Assembly (NCBI RefSeq): GCF_900111355.1
Contig: NZ_FOHA01000012.1
Location: 1 to 64,000, forward strand
DNA length: 64,000 nucleotides
Reading direction: 5' to 3'
From: Isobaculum melis
GTDB taxonomy: Bacteria; Bacillota; Bacilli; Lactobacillales; Carnobacteriaceae
Both the position numbers and the translations under genes were made by a program. Below are positions 38,155 through 48,298 of the stretch, one piece after another (within the stretch, counting starts at the first letter, position 1; every line of letters begins with the position of its first letter). Below the pieces are notes generated by a model, which saw only the letters and a program-made list of their open reading frames with translations, ran no database searches and was not told the DNA's origin.

Positions 38155-39897
38155 TTATTCAAATTGCGCCTGATATAGCTTCGCATAAAAGCCATTTTTT
38201 TCTAGTAATGCTTCATGCTTCCCTGTTTCAACAACTCGTCCTTGTTCCATCACTAAGATTAAATCGGCTTCTTTAATGGTTGAAAGGCGGTGCGCTATCA
38301 CAAAGCTGGTTTTCCCAGTCATCATGCTTAAAAATCCGTCTTGAATGCGTTGTTCTGTTAGGGTATCCACTGAGCTGGTTGCTTCATCTAAAATGAGCAT
38401 GGGCGCATCTGCAAGCATGGCTCTAGCGATGGTTAAGAGTTGTCTTTGTCCAGCTGATAGGCTCACACCTTTTTCACCAATAATTGTCTCATAACCTTTT
38501 GGTAATTTACGGATAAAGGAATCAGCGTAAGCTTCTTTGGCTACATGAACAATTTCTTCTCTAGTTACCCCTGGTTTCCCATAAGCGATATTATCTGCAA
38601 TTGTTCCTGAATATAACCAAGTATCCTGCAGAACCATACCAAAAGCACGTCGCAATGAGTCTCTTGTATAATCTGTGGATTTTTTCCCATCAATATAAAT
38701 ATGGCCACTATTTAATTCATAAAAACGCATCAGTAAATTGACTAAGGTTGTTTTTCCTGCTCCTGTTTGGCCAACAATAGCAACGGTTTCTCCTGGTGAA
38801 ACGGTTAGATTAAAATCTTGAATCAATGGTTTATCTGCTTCATAAGCAAAAGCAACCTGCTTAAATACTACTTCTCCACGACAATTCGATAAAGTAATCG
38901 CCGTTGGAGAATTGGGCTCTTCTGGCGGGGTACGCATAATGGTTAGGATTCTACTAAGTCCCGCAAAGGCTGTTTGGATTTGTGTCGTGATACCTGAAAG
39001 CTCAATAAATGGCTTAGAGAATTGAGCAGAATAGATCACAAAGCTTGAAACAACACCCACTGTGATCTGCCCTGATAAAACGAGTAAGCCACCAATCACG
39101 CCAATGAATAGATAGGCAAGATGATCTACAAAGCGAGCAGAGGGATTGGTAATGGATGACGTAAACTGTGCTTTTTGTCCCCATGTATATAAGCGCTGAT
39201 TTTTTTGATTAAAAGCAGCCAACATCGCTGCCTCATAACCAAAAGCTTTGACAATTTTCTGATTGCCTACCATTTCTGATACATAACCAGAAATCTCTCC
39301 TACTACTTTTTGTTGTCCTGTAAAATGTTTTTGTGAAAACTTGGCAACAATAAATGCAATCACAAAAATAATGGGTGTTGTAGTCAAGACAACCATGGTT
39401 AAAAGTGGGCTTAAATAAAGCATGTAGCCTAGGGATGCAACCACAATAACGATTCCTGAAAATAAACTATTCATGGTAACATTGATGGCATCAGAAATAC
39501 TATCTAAATCATTGGTAAAACGGCTAATCAGATCACCTTTTGATTGTCCATCAAAAAATGCTAATGGTAGCTGATTGACTTTTTCAAAAGCATCTATTCG
39601 CAAATCTCTAATTGCTTGATAGGAAATCTTATTGGCGAAGTATTGAACCAATAATTGTGTCACAATCACAACTAGATATAAACCAATCATGATGCCTAAC
39701 ACTTTGGTTAACTGCGCAAAATGAACCTGCCCTTCACCAATTATTTGATCAATTCCTCGTCCTGTATAATAAGTACCTAAAACTGCAGCGATACCACCTA
39801 AAAGTGCAGCTAATAAAGCGCCAAAAATCTGAATTTTATAAACCAAAAGATAAGCTAATAAGTGTTTAAATTGTTGTTTACTTATTTTTTTATTCAT
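38155..39897 (-). CDS. ABC exporter half-transporter B (membrane + ATPase)
   Basis: The 580-residue half-transporter has six membrane helices (about 15-320) and a C-terminal ATPase with Walker A GQTGAGKTT, signature LSAGQRQLLTIARAM, Walker B MLILDEATSSVD and the catalytic Glu intact, so it carries the competent site of a heterodimer. ATG 39897 lies eight bases after GGAGGG and overlaps the end of the partner gene by eight bases; longer frames ignore that site. The pair resembles the multidrug exporters LmrCD/BmrCD/EfrCD of Gram-positives, but I cannot tell which enterococcal pair it is. Confidence 0.92.
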   Translation of the reverse strand: MNKKISKQQFKHLLAYLLVYKIQIFGALLAALLGGIAAVLGTYYTGRGIDQIIGEGQVHFAQLTKVLGIMIGLYLVVIVTQLLVQYFANKISYQAIRDLRIDAFEKVNQLPLAFFDGQSKGDLISRFTNDLDSISDAINVTMNSLFSGIVIVVASLGYMLYLSPLLTMVVLTTTPIIFVIAFIVAKFSQKHFTGQQKVVGEISGYVSEMVGNQKIVKAFGYEAAMLAAFNQKNQRLYTWGQKAQFTSSITNPSARFVDHLAYLFIGVIGGLLVLSGQITVGVVSSFVIYSAQFSKPFIELSGITTQIQTAFAGLSRILTIMRTPPEEPNSPTAITLSNCRGEVVFKQVAFAYEADKPLIQDFNLTVSPGETVAIVGQTGAGKTTLVNLLMRFYELNSGHIYIDGKKSTDYTRDSLRRAFGMVLQDTWLYSGTIADNIAYGKPGVTREEIVHVAKEAYADSFIRKLPKGYETIIGEKGVSLSAGQRQLLTIARAMLADAPMLILDEATSSVDTLTEQRIQDGFLSMMTGKTSFVIAHRLSTIKEADLILVMEQGRVVETGKHEALLEKNGFYAKLYQAQFE

Positions 39898-41653
39898 GAC
39901 TGGTTCCCTCCAATCCAGCTGCTGGAGTCGTTTCATTGACTTGAGATTGATAAATTTCCTGATAGACTGCACAATGTTTGAGCAACCATTCATGCTTGCC
40001 ATGACCCACTAGCTTTCCATCATCTAATACAAGAATTTGGTCAGCTTGCATAATAGAGCTAATTCTTTGAGAAATAATCACAATTGTTGTGTTTTGTAGC
40101 TGTTTTTTTAATGCTGCTCGCACTTGTAAATCAGTACGATAGTCTAGCGCGCTTAGTCCATCATCAATGATTAAAATTTCTGGTTTTTTAAGGACTGCTC
40201 TTGCAATGGTTAAGCGTTGTTTTTGCCCACCTGAAAAATTCATACCGCCTTCTTGTACGGGTGCATGAATGGTCTCATCCATTTTTTCAACAAAGCTAAG
40301 ACTTTGAGAAATAGCCAATGCTTCCATAATTTCAGCATCTGTTGCTTCTTTTTTGGCCATTCTTAAATTATCGGAAATTGTCCCTGCAAATAGCACACTT
40401 TTTTGTGGAACAATTCCGATGATTTCACGTAATGCTTCTTGCTGGTATTGCTTCACAGAATGTCCATTGACTAAAACTTCTCCTTCTGTGGCATCATAAA
40501 AACGTGGAATCAAATGAGCTAAGGTGCTTTTTCCACTACCTGTTGTGCCAACAATCCCAATTGTTTCTCCTTGATTAAAGGTTAAGTGGATTTTTTCTAA
40601 AGCTTTTTCTTCTGCTTGTCCATAGCTAAACGAAACAGTTTTAAATTCCACAACTGGTATTTGTGATGATGCTACTGGAACAGGTAAACTGATTTCAGGG
40701 TCTTGAATCCCTTCCTTGATGGCTAATACTTCATTAATTCGTGAAGCTGAAGCTGCTGCACGGGTAAAAATAACCACTAAATTCGCTACCATAATCATGG
40801 CTGTGAGCATTTGAATTAAATAATTTACCAAAGCCAAGATTTCCCCTTGTTGAGCCGCTCCACTATTCACGCTAAAACCACCGATATATAAGAGGACAAT
40901 AATCCCAAAATTCATGACTAGGGTTGTTGCAGGATTCATCAATGCAGATAAATTTGACACTCGAATATAAGCTTTGGCTAAATCATCTGAAGCCTCTGCT
41001 ACTCTTTTTTTCTCTGTCCTACGTCTAGCAAAAGCACGAATCACACGCACACCACTTATATTTTCGCCAATAACTAAGGCAATTTGATCGACTTTCTTTT
41101 GGACATAGCGATACATTGGAATCGTTTTTAGCATGACGAGATATAGAATAAATAAAAATAATGGCAATACAACGGCAAAGATTAGTGATAACTTTGGATT
41201 AATATAAATGGACATCACTAAAGCGCCAATACTTAAAAATGGTGCTCTAATGACCATTCTTATCAGCATCGCTAAGGCAACCTGCATTTGATTCACATCA
41301 TTGGTTACTCGTGTAATTAATGTGGCTGTACCCAATTCATCCAATTCTTCATAGGACAATCCAGCTATTTTTTTCATTAAACGATTACGCAATTCTGTGC
41401 CAAAGCCTTGGGAAGCAATTGATGCTGAGTATTGACAAATAAACACGGAAATCACACCAATCACTGACATCAGTAACATCCAGCCACCCATTTGGATAAT
41501 ATAGGCTCGATCGCCTTTATTAATCCCATTATCAATTAAGTTCGCCATCAGTAGGGGTAAAAATAATTCAAAAACCGCTTCGATAAATTTAAAAATCGGA
41601 CCAATTATCATTTGCAGTCGATATTTTTTTGCATATTTTAATAATTTAAACAC
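39890..41653 (-). CDS. ABC exporter half-transporter A (membrane + ATPase)
   Basis: The 587-residue partner has six helices, Walker A GTTGSGKST, signature FSGGQKQRLTIARAV, and Walker B ILIIDDGLSALD, where the catalytic Glu after Walker B is replaced by Asp. This D-for-E change marks the degenerate site typical of heterodimeric exporters, while the partner keeps Glu. AAAAGAGG precedes ATG 41653. The pair is translated together. Confidence 0.92.
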   Translation of the reverse strand: MFKLLKYAKKYRLQMIIGPIFKFIEAVFELFLPLLMANLIDNGINKGDRAYIIQMGGWMLLMSVIGVISVFICQYSASIASQGFGTELRNRLMKKIAGLSYEELDELGTATLITRVTNDVNQMQVALAMLIRMVIRAPFLSIGALVMSIYINPKLSLIFAVVLPLFLFILYLVMLKTIPMYRYVQKKVDQIALVIGENISGVRVIRAFARRRTEKKRVAEASDDLAKAYIRVSNLSALMNPATTLVMNFGIIVLLYIGGFSVNSGAAQQGEILALVNYLIQMLTAMIMVANLVVIFTRAAASASRINEVLAIKEGIQDPEISLPVPVASSQIPVVEFKTVSFSYGQAEEKALEKIHLTFNQGETIGIVGTTGSGKSTLAHLIPRFYDATEGEVLVNGHSVKQYQQEALREIIGIVPQKSVLFAGTISDNLRMAKKEATDAEIMEALAISQSLSFVEKMDETIHAPVQEGGMNFSGGQKQRLTIARAVLKKPEILIIDDGLSALDYRTDLQVRAALKKQLQNTTIVIISQRISSIMQADQILVLDDGKLVGHGKHEWLLKHCAVYQEIYQSQVNETTPAAGLEGTSHE

Positions 41654-41810
41654 ATGATTAACCTCTTTTCACGCATCATTTGCTCTTTTATTGTGGCATT
41701 ATTATACCATATAACAACTTCATTTTTATGCTGGCTAGACAGGATTTGGCTAAACAAAGAAAGTAAGGTAAAATAATGAGCAAAGTAATGAAGAGAAAGC
41801 TGGTTTTAAG

Positions 41811-42638
41811 ATGGAAAAAACATTTAGTAAACTCATCCTATTATTCTTTATTTATGCCATTATGGGTTGGCTCTGGGAAACAATTTATTGTTCTCTCAAA
41901 CAAGGGAAATTTGTTTATCGTGGTTTTCTATTTGGTCCCTACTGTCCAATTTATGGATTTGGCTTGATTGGGGTCGTGTATTTGGTTGCACCTTTCCAAA
42001 AGAATCTCTTTCTATTGTTTATTTTTTCAAGCCTGATTGTTTCTATTTTAGAATATTTCACCAGTTATTTTATGGAAAAGCTATTCCATACTACTTGGTG
42101 GAGCTATGAGGATGTGCCTTTCAATTTAAATGGACGGATTGCACTGCCTATCTCGATTTTCTGGGGAATTGCCTGTGTCTTTGTGGTCAAAGTCATTCAT
42201 CCTCTAGCAGATCAATGGGTAAGCTGGTTGAATACACATTTTGGCATTACCCTACCTATTGTTTTGTTGATTCTTTTATTGATTGATACCATCGCCTCTA
42301 TTATGAGTATGAATGCTTTCCAAAAAATGGTTCATCAATTAAATACGGAATTAGAAACTAAATTAGAGGAAGCAAAGACTGCTGTTACTGATTTCGAAAA
42401 AGCATTTGATAAAAAACAACATCTGCTCTCTGCTAAATGGAAAAATAAACGAGAAGCTTGGCTCAAAGAAGTCAAAGAAAACCCGATACTATTTAGTAAA
42501 TTACCAAAATTCAACTTTAATCAACGTCGTTTTTTAAAGAGCTATACTCAAATGAAAATGAAAGATATTAAAGATTTTAAGGCGTTTAAACAGCATTTAT
42601 TAAATTTAGATGAAATCAAAAAACAACTGAAAAAATAA
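41811..42638 (+). CDS. Putative ABC transporter membrane protein (CmpB/DUF1113-like)
   Basis: The 275-residue protein has five or six membrane helices in the first 165 residues, with the family features YAIMGWLWETIYCSLKQGKFVYRGFLFGPYCPIYGFG and YFMEKLFHTTWWSYEDVPFNLNGRI, then a charged helical cytoplasmic tail with coiled-coil character (about 175-275). This is the PF06541 family, whose role is not established despite its name. The ribosome site is weak. The DUF2262 gene follows 14 bases later. Confidence 0.8.
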   Translation: MEKTFSKLILLFFIYAIMGWLWETIYCSLKQGKFVYRGFLFGPYCPIYGFGLIGVVYLVAPFQKNLFLLFIFSSLIVSILEYFTSYFMEKLFHTTWWSYEDVPFNLNGRIALPISIFWGIACVFVVKVIHPLADQWVSWLNTHFGITLPIVLLILLLIDTIASIMSMNAFQKMVHQLNTELETKLEEAKTAVTDFEKAFDKKQHLLSAKWKNKREAWLKEVKENPILFSKLPKFNFNQRRFLKSYTQMKMKDIKDFKAFKQHLLNLDEIKKQLKK

Positions 42639-42652
42639 GGAGCGTCCCCTCT

Positions 42653-43399
42653 ATGAAAACTTATACAATCATCACTGGATTTGGTTATCTTTATAGAAAT
42701 CCATCAGAAAACACAATTGCAGGAATGGAATATACAGCCTATCACGCAGAAAATGAACCTTTAACAGCAAAAAGCGGCACAATACTTTTTCTTTCAACTG
42801 TTGATACCTTTGAGAACTTAAAAGAAAAGGTCTTAAAAAACAGTATGATTCGTATAATAGGAGAAAAGGATGGCGAAACCATTTTTATTCATCAATTATT
42901 AGACGCAGCACCCACTCCCAATCAGGAAGAACAATTATTTTTAGAAAAACAAACATTACCTAGAGATTTCGAAGATGCTATTTTGGGAAATTTTAAAGAA
43001 AATAGAGCCTTGAATTATTTTGAAGGAAAAATGCAACATCATGGGGAGGAAATTTCTGTTGCATTACAAAACAAAAAGGAGCTTCCAATCGCCCATCAAA
43101 TTTATGAACAATTAGACCTATTATTGGCACAAGCACGTTCTTTTGCTGCAGAGGAGTTATGCTATGATGCCAATGAGTGGAATTATAGTGATTGGATTGA
43201 TGAAGGAAAAGATAAAGCTGATTTTGTTGAATTGACAGAGGAAGCCTTTTGCCAAGATTTGACACCCACTACCTTTTCTATTTGGGAAGAGAAGAACTAT
43301 CAAATTTGGTTTAATACTGGAGATTTATTTACAGATCATGCGATTTGTGTTTATGCAAATTTGAACGATGGATGTTTATCGGCAAATATTGAGGGGTAA
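42653..43399 (+). CDS. Hypothetical protein with C-terminal DUF2262 domain
   Basis: The 248-residue protein has a C-terminal region (about 118-248) with the pattern of DUF2262: LNYFEGKMQHHGEEISVAL, ARSFAAEELCYDANEW, and IWFNTGDLFTDHAICVYANL ending in DxxIEG. The first 115 residues do not resemble anything I know. AAGGAG stands ten bases before the ATG. DUF2262 proteins are cytoplasmic and of unknown role; some lie in toxin-immunity regions. Confidence 0.75.
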   Translation: MKTYTIITGFGYLYRNPSENTIAGMEYTAYHAENEPLTAKSGTILFLSTVDTFENLKEKVLKNSMIRIIGEKDGETIFIHQLLDAAPTPNQEEQLFLEKQTLPRDFEDAILGNFKENRALNYFEGKMQHHGEEISVALQNKKELPIAHQIYEQLDLLLAQARSFAAEELCYDANEWNYSDWIDEGKDKADFVELTEEAFCQDLTPTTFSIWEEKNYQIWFNTGDLFTDHAICVYANLNDGCLSANIEG

Positions 43400-43461
43400 G
43401 TCCCCATTTATTAAAAACACTGTAATCGGCTCAAACAGGTGCTAGTTGATACCTATTTAAT

Positions 43462-43505
43462 AAAAAACCAACCAATACGCTTTTTTTGTATTGGTTGGTT
43501 TTTTA
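43462..43505. terminator. Bidirectional terminator after DUF2262 gene
   Basis: AAAAAACCAACCAATAC and GTATTGGTTGGTTTTTT form a 17-base perfect stem around GCTTTTTTT. The sequence of one arm and loop recurs in the intergenic repeat at 44783-44806. Confidence 0.92.
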
Positions 43506-43523
43506 TTGAATTGCTAATATATT

Positions 43524-44513
43524 TTAGTCTCTTCCATTCACAAGTTTAAAAACTTTATCTCTTTCTCCAGTTAAATAATAAACAATATTTTCTGCTGAAA
43601 TTTGCTGTAGTTTTTTTAATGCTGTAGCTGAATAAAAAGCTGCATGGGGAGTAATGATGACATTAGGCAACCCAACTAAAGGATGGTGAGCTAAATCAGG
43701 TGTCTCATCAGCTAACACATCTAACCCTGCGCCTTTGAGATAATGATTTTTAAGTGCTAAGACTAAATCAGATTCCACCACACTTGCACCACGTCCCATA
43801 TTAATAAAATAAGGCTTTTGTTGCATTTTTTTAAACTTCTCTAAATTGAAATAGCCTTGATTGCTTTCATTTAAATTGGCATGATTAGTGATAACATCTG
43901 CTGTTGAAAAAATAGTTTCTGGATTGACCATCTCTACTCCATAGTCTGCACCCTCTTCTGCTGAAAGATAAGGATCATATGCAATAACCTTCATGCCAAG
44001 CGCCTTACTTCTACTCGCAACGGCTTTCCCTATTTTTCCAAGGCCAAAAATACCTAATGTCATCTCTTCTATTCTTTTGTTTGGCGCGACTGCATCATAA
44101 CGCCAATTATGGTGTAAATCAATGTCTTGAAAATAAGGTTTAAAATTTTTAACTAATGCTAAAATCATTGATATTGTATACTCAGCTACATCAATTGTGG
44201 CATATTCACCCACTGGACAAACACCAATTCCACGCTTGTTTGCTGCTGCTAAATCGACATTATCATAACCTGTTGCATTAATAGAAATGACTTTAAGATT
44301 TGGTGCATGATCCATTGCCTCTTCATCAATCTTAGTAAACGCTGTTAGAATCGCATCTGCATCTTGAATGACTTGATAAAATTCATTTCTTTTTTCGTCA
44401 TGATAGGGATAGACAACTACTTCACATTGGCTTAAGCCCTTCTCTAAAATGGCTTTTTCTTCGTCATGAGTTGGCATCATTGAATCTGGATAATCAGAAA
44501 TCACGATTTTCAT
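43524..44513 (-). CDS. D-isomer-specific 2-hydroxyacid dehydrogenase
   Basis: The 329-residue NAD-dependent enzyme has the Rossmann loop GIFGLGKIGKAVASR (about 153-167), the catalytic Arg in INMGRGASVVE, Glu near LADETPD and the His in ITPHAAFYS. It interconverts a 2-keto acid and a D-2-hydroxy acid. The branch looks like the phosphoglycerate/hydroxyisocaproate/CtBP-like group; substrate cannot be decided by eye. AAGGAGGG precedes ATG 44513. Confidence 0.9.
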   Translation of the reverse strand: MKIVISDYPDSMMPTHDEEKAILEKGLSQCEVVVYPYHDEKRNEFYQVIQDADAILTAFTKIDEEAMDHAPNLKVISINATGYDNVDLAAANKRGIGVCPVGEYATIDVAEYTISMILALVKNFKPYFQDIDLHHNWRYDAVAPNKRIEEMTLGIFGLGKIGKAVASRSKALGMKVIAYDPYLSAEEGADYGVEMVNPETIFSTADVITNHANLNESNQGYFNLEKFKKMQQKPYFINMGRGASVVESDLVLALKNHYLKGAGLDVLADETPDLAHHPLVGLPNVIITPHAAFYSATALKKLQQISAENIVYYLTGERDKVFKLVNGRD

Positions 44514-44864
44514 TCTGTTCCCTCCTTATAAAATAAATGGTTACTCCCTTTATTTTATAAGGAATAGGAGTGAAAAGGAATTGTACACATATACGTTTTA
44601 AAGCCGGTTTTATTGTGCTTTAACACAGAAAAAAAGTAGATTAGGAAAAATACTTTCTCATCTACTTTTTTATGATTTCATTAAATTGTGGTTGGGACAA
44701 AACTCAAAATTTTTATCCCAACCACGTCTATTGCTTCTATAAACGGTGGCCAAAAGGCAGGTTCTTCGGAAATTTCACAAAATCCAACCAATACAAAAAG
44801 CGTATTGTTCGTCTTTTGCTCCAATTTCTCAAACCTTAACGCCTTTTGTCTCAGCCTCCCTTCT
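44514..44864. other. Intergenic region with terminator and repeat
   Basis: No protein gene is seen. From the left it has the promoter region of the dehydrogenase gene, a hairpin with AAAAAAAGTAGA and TCTACTTTTTT arms (about 44630-44672), and then the 170-base repeat element marked separately. A 61-codon frame at 44688-44873 runs through the repeat and has no ribosome site. Confidence 0.6.
44688..44858. repeat. Intergenic repeat-like element with hairpin end
   Basis: The left end is a perfect 10-base stem GTGGTTGGGA...TCCCAACCAC (44688-44697 with 44716-44725). The left GGGACAAAA and the right TTTTGTCTC (44844-44852) are near inverse copies, giving an element of about 170 bases. The middle holds CCAACCAATACAAAAAGCGTATTG (split here as CCAACCAATACAAAAA then GCGTATTG), which also occurs, with two more A residues, in the terminator at 43462-43505. 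GGGACAAAA-ended intergenic repeats are common in enterococci as far as I recall; only one full copy is in this window. Confidence 0.55.
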
Positions 44865-45269
44865 TTAAGGTAAATTTTTCTCTATTTCAAACGTTGACGC
44901 ACTACAATTAAAGAATCCGACACGATGTTTGTGTGCTAATTTTTTAACAAGCGAATAAGCTTCATCTGCTTCACTCCATGCAAATGCACTATAAATCATA
45001 TCTGTTCCTATTGAATAACTTGTCAGCTTATCTTCTAAATCCGGTTGCTCATCTAACAATTCATCGCTCGGGCTTAATGGGCCATCTAAAGGCGGATAAG
45101 ATTGAATCAATTCTTCAAAAAAAGCGATCATTCGTTTATTAGATAGATTTGCCACTACATTATAATCAAGTCCTGCATCCCATTTCGTAAATGCCTCATA
45201 CCATTCCATAAATTCCTCTTCATTGCTAAACTCTTTTTCATTGTCAAAAAGCACTAAATCAAAGCTCAT
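44865..45269 (-). CDS. Hypothetical acidic protein
   Basis: I do not recognise a function for this 134-residue acidic protein. It begins MSFDLVLFDNEKEFSNEEEFMEWYEAFTKWD, a pattern seen in scattered small bacterial proteins of unknown role, has no signal or membrane helix, and ends with a beta-rich part (VGFFNCSASTFEIEK). It lies 31 bases downstream of the helicase gene in the same direction, so it may ride on that transcript. The ribosome site is weak (GCAGGGA). Confidence 0.6.
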   Translation of the reverse strand: MSFDLVLFDNEKEFSNEEEFMEWYEAFTKWDAGLDYNVVANLSNKRMIAFFEELIQSYPPLDGPLSPSDELLDEQPDLEDKLTSYSIGTDMIYSAFAWSEADEAYSLVKKLAHKHRVGFFNCSASTFEIEKNLP

Positions 45270-45300
45270 CTCTTAATCCCTGCCTTTCTCTGGTTGTTCA

Positions 45301-46749
45301 TTATTTTTTCTTCGCAATATGCACTTTTAATTGTTTCCCTTTAATGGTTCGACCCTTCATTGCTTGTAAGACAATCTGACCTTTGCCATTTAAGATATCG
45401 ACATAGCTGACATTCTCTTGAATAGTAATAATCCCAATATCCTCAGCATTTATTCCAGCAATATTGGATAGCGTACCAACAAAATCTACTGCTCTGATTT
45501 TCTTTTTCTTTCCACCATTAAAATAAAGCTTGGTAATTTCTTCATTCAAGCGTTTATTTTTTTGTGGCTTTTGCTTGGGTTTGGTCGCAATTTTTTTCTC
45601 AAAAGCTGGTTTACTACGACTCACTAGTTTGGCATTTGGTAGCGCAATACGAGTCATAGCTAATTCACCATAAGCTTCAATTTCTTTTCTTAGCGCGTCC
45701 TCTTTAGCTGTCACAAAAGTTAAAGCGAAACCTTCTCGACCAGCACGGCCAGTTCGTCCGACACGGTGAATATAATTTTCTTTTTCAAAAGGCACATCGA
45801 CATTAATCACATGGGTAATATTTTCAATATCAATCCCTCTAGCTGCCACATCAGTTGCAACCAAATAACGAAACTTCCCTTTTCTAAAGTCATCCATAAC
45901 ATCAAAACGATCTTCCTGCACCATACCACCATGCAATTTATCAGCAGGATACCCTTTCTTCGCTAAAAACTGATAGGTATCATTGACTTTCCCTTGTGTA
46001 TTACAAAAGATAATACAAGTATCAGGATTTTCCACAATGGTTACCGCTTCTAAAGCTGCTAACTTCTCTTCTTCTGTCACTTCTAAATAAGCATGCTGAA
46101 TTTTAGGTGTTGTTTTCTCTGTTGCTTCAATTTTGACTACAGTAGGATCTTTCAGGTAAAACTCACTCATGCGTTCAATGGTTTCTGGTATCGTCGCTGA
46201 AAATAATAAGGTTGTTTTCGCTTCTGGCAAGGCTTCAATAATGGCTTCTACTTGATCTATAAAGCCCATATTTAACATTTCATCTGCTTCATCAATCACT
46301 AAATACTCCAGCTTTTCTAGTGGGAAGGTTCCTTTTTCAATATGATCTAACACACGTCCTGGCGTACCAACTACCATATGACTTTTTTGTTTTAGCTCGG
46401 ATTTCTGCTTGATAAAGGAAGATTTTCCATACACTGCAGTGGCTTTCACTCTTTTATAACGACCGATGTTAATTAAATCTTCTTGTACTTGCTGCGCTAA
46501 CTCTCTGGTTGGCTCTAACACAAGAACTTGTGGCTTATTTTCAGCCCATTCAACTTTTTCACAGAGCGGAATCCCAAAGCTCGCTGTTTTTCCACTTCCT
46601 GTTTGAGATTGTACCAAAACATCTTGTCCATTTAAAACAGCTGGAATCACTGCTTGTTGGACTGCGGTTGGTGTTTGATAGCCTAAATCTGAAATGGCTC
46701 TTACAATCACATCACTTAATTCATACGTGTTAAAATTATTTTTATCCAT
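45301..46749 (-). CDS. dbpA: DEAD-box RNA helicase, DbpA/YxiN type
   Basis: The 482-residue protein has the helicase core: Q-motif, motif I AQTGSGKT variant (SQTGSGKTA), DEAD in [12 protein letters not shown] in LLFSATIP, and [11 protein letters not shown], followed by a basic linker and the C-terminal RNA-binding domain (about 405-480, [24 protein letters not shown] and HIAKKK). That domain is the DbpA type which binds hairpin 92 of 23S rRNA, so a role in 50S assembly is likely. GAGG precedes ATG 46749. Confidence 0.92.
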   Translation of the reverse strand: MDKNNFNTYELSDVIVRAISDLGYQTPTAVQQAVIPAVLNGQDVLVQSQTGSGKTASFGIPLCEKVEWAENKPQVLVLEPTRELAQQVQEDLINIGRYKRVKATAVYGKSSFIKQKSELKQKSHMVVGTPGRVLDHIEKGTFPLEKLEYLVIDEADEMLNMGFIDQVEAIIEALPEAKTTLLFSATIPETIERMSEFYLKDPTVVKIEATEKTTPKIQHAYLEVTEEEKLAALEAVTIVENPDTCIIFCNTQGKVNDTYQFLAKKGYPADKLHGGMVQEDRFDVMDDFRKGKFRYLVATDVAARGIDIENITHVINVDVPFEKENYIHRVGRTGRAGREGFALTFVTAKEDALRKEIEAYGELAMTRIALPNAKLVSRSKPAFEKKIATKPKQKPQKNKRLNEEITKLYFNGGKKKKIRAVDFVGTLSNIAGINAEDIGIITIQENVSYVDILNGKGQIVLQAMKGRTIKGKQLKVHIAKKK

Positions 46750-46771
46750 TATTGCCTCATTCTTTTATTTA

Positions 46772-47170
46772 TTAGGTTAAATCTTTTTCGACTACCGTTA
46801 CCATCATTTTTTTAGCTATGATAAAGCCATCTAAATTGAAAGAGGAGTCGATACTATAGTACTGATAATCTTTAGTATATGGTTCTAAAAACATCGCTTC
46901 ATGCCACTTTACAATTGATCCATCTATTTCCCACTCGGGATGATCCTCTTCAAATTCTGAAAAAGGATAAGACTCAATATCAAACAATACATTTTGTAAC
47001 CCAAAGTCTTCTAACTGATGACATAATACAGCGTCAAATAAGATATCAATCTTATCATAGGTTTTTCCATCATTCAACCTAGAGTATGAGCGTGTGCGTA
47101 AACAAATACTTTGATTTTCTAAATCCATCACACATTGATATATTAAGTTATCATGTACATTTTGCAACAA
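46772..47170 (-). CDS. Hypothetical protein
   Basis: I do not recognise this 132-residue protein. It is acidic and beta-rich, with no signal or membrane helix; a notable part is DILFDAVLCHQLEDFGLQNVLFDIESYPFSEF. It starts with TTG (47170, or the next TTG at 47167) behind a full AAGGAGG, so translation is well supported. It sits upstream of dbpA, 22 bases before its start, in the same direction. Its general look is like small SUKH or immunity proteins, but this is only a resemblance. Confidence 0.6.
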   Translation of the reverse strand: MLQNVHDNLIYQCVMDLENQSICLRTRSYSRLNDGKTYDKIDILFDAVLCHQLEDFGLQNVLFDIESYPFSEFEEDHPEWEIDGSIVKWHEAMFLEPYTKDYQYYSIDSSFNLDGFIIAKKMMVTVVEKDLT

Positions 47171-47318
47171 TTTTTCCTCCTTGTAGCATCTTTTATCGTT
47201 TACCTATTCATTATCCAAGAAAAATAGCGGAATTGCAAGAATTCAAAATTTCACTAGCAAAAATAGGCCTATTCTATGTTAAAATAAACAGCGACTGATT
47301 TTAAAAGGGGGTTTTTCA

Positions 47319-48290
47319 ATGAAACGGATACTCATTCTCCACACAGGTGGAACAATTGCAATGAGCGAAGATAAAGAAACGGGGAAAGTCATGCCAAATG
47401 CAACCAATCCTTTGCTCGCCTTTTCTGCTATGTTTAAAGACAATGTTGATTTAATTGTAGAAGATATTTTTCAAATTCCTTCTCCACATATTACAGCTAA
47501 AGATATGCTGTTACTAAAGGAACGGATTGAACAAGGCGTAAAAATGGAGCAAATTGATGGTGTTGTCATTACACATGGCACAGATACACTTGAAGAAACA
47601 GCTTATTTTTTAGATATTACAACAGATGTATCTATTCCAATTGTACTCACAGGAGCAATGCGCTCTAGTAATGAGATTGGTGCAGATGGTTTATATAATT
47701 TTCAAAGTGCAATTCATGTGGCTGCAAGTGATGTTGCAAAGGATAAAGGGGTATTGGTTGTGATGAATGATGAAATTCATACCGCGCGTTATGTGACTAA
47801 AACGCATACAACCAATGTTGCAACATTTAGAACACCTACTTTTGGCCCAATCGGCATTATTGCTAAAAACAAAGTGCTTTTTTTCCAAGAACTCATTACC
47901 TTGGAAAAGCATCCGATGACAGCTATTTTGCATGATGTGCAATTGGTCAAGGCTTATGCTGGAATGGATAGCACCATCTTTCATGCCTTAGCTGAAACAA
48001 AGATGGATGGGCTGGTGATTGAAGCTTTAGGTGCTGGAAATCTACCACCTGCGACGTTACCAGGCATTCAGAATTTGATTGCTAAAAAGATTCCGATTGT
48101 CTTAGTTTCAAGATGTTTTAATGGGATTGCACAAGATGCTTATGACTATGAAGGCGGCGGTAAGCAGCTTCAGGAAATGGGTGTTATTTTTACCAATGGT
48201 TTAAATGGACAGAAGGCACGAATTAAATTACTTGTTGCACTTTCGCAAACCACTGATTTAACCATCATTAAACAATTTTTTGCGGATTAA
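47319..48290 (+). CDS. ansA: L-asparaginase, type I
   Basis: The 323-residue enzyme hydrolyses L-asparagine to aspartate and ammonia. It has both catalytic threonine motifs, LHTGGTIAMSED near the N terminus and ITHGTDTLEETA at about 86-97, and lacks a signal peptide, which fits the cytoplasmic type. A G-rich site (AAAAGGGGG) precedes the ATG. It has its own transcript, ended by a strong hairpin. Confidence 0.93.
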   Translation: MKRILILHTGGTIAMSEDKETGKVMPNATNPLLAFSAMFKDNVDLIVEDIFQIPSPHITAKDMLLLKERIEQGVKMEQIDGVVITHGTDTLEETAYFLDITTDVSIPIVLTGAMRSSNEIGADGLYNFQSAIHVAASDVAKDKGVLVVMNDEIHTARYVTKTHTTNVATFRTPTFGPIGIIAKNKVLFFQELITLEKHPMTAILHDVQLVKAYAGMDSTIFHALAETKMDGLVIEALGAGNLPPATLPGIQNLIAKKIPIVLVSRCFNGIAQDAYDYEGGGKQLQEMGVIFTNGLNGQKARIKLLVALSQTTDLTIIKQFFAD

Positions 48291-48298
48291 AGCCGAAT

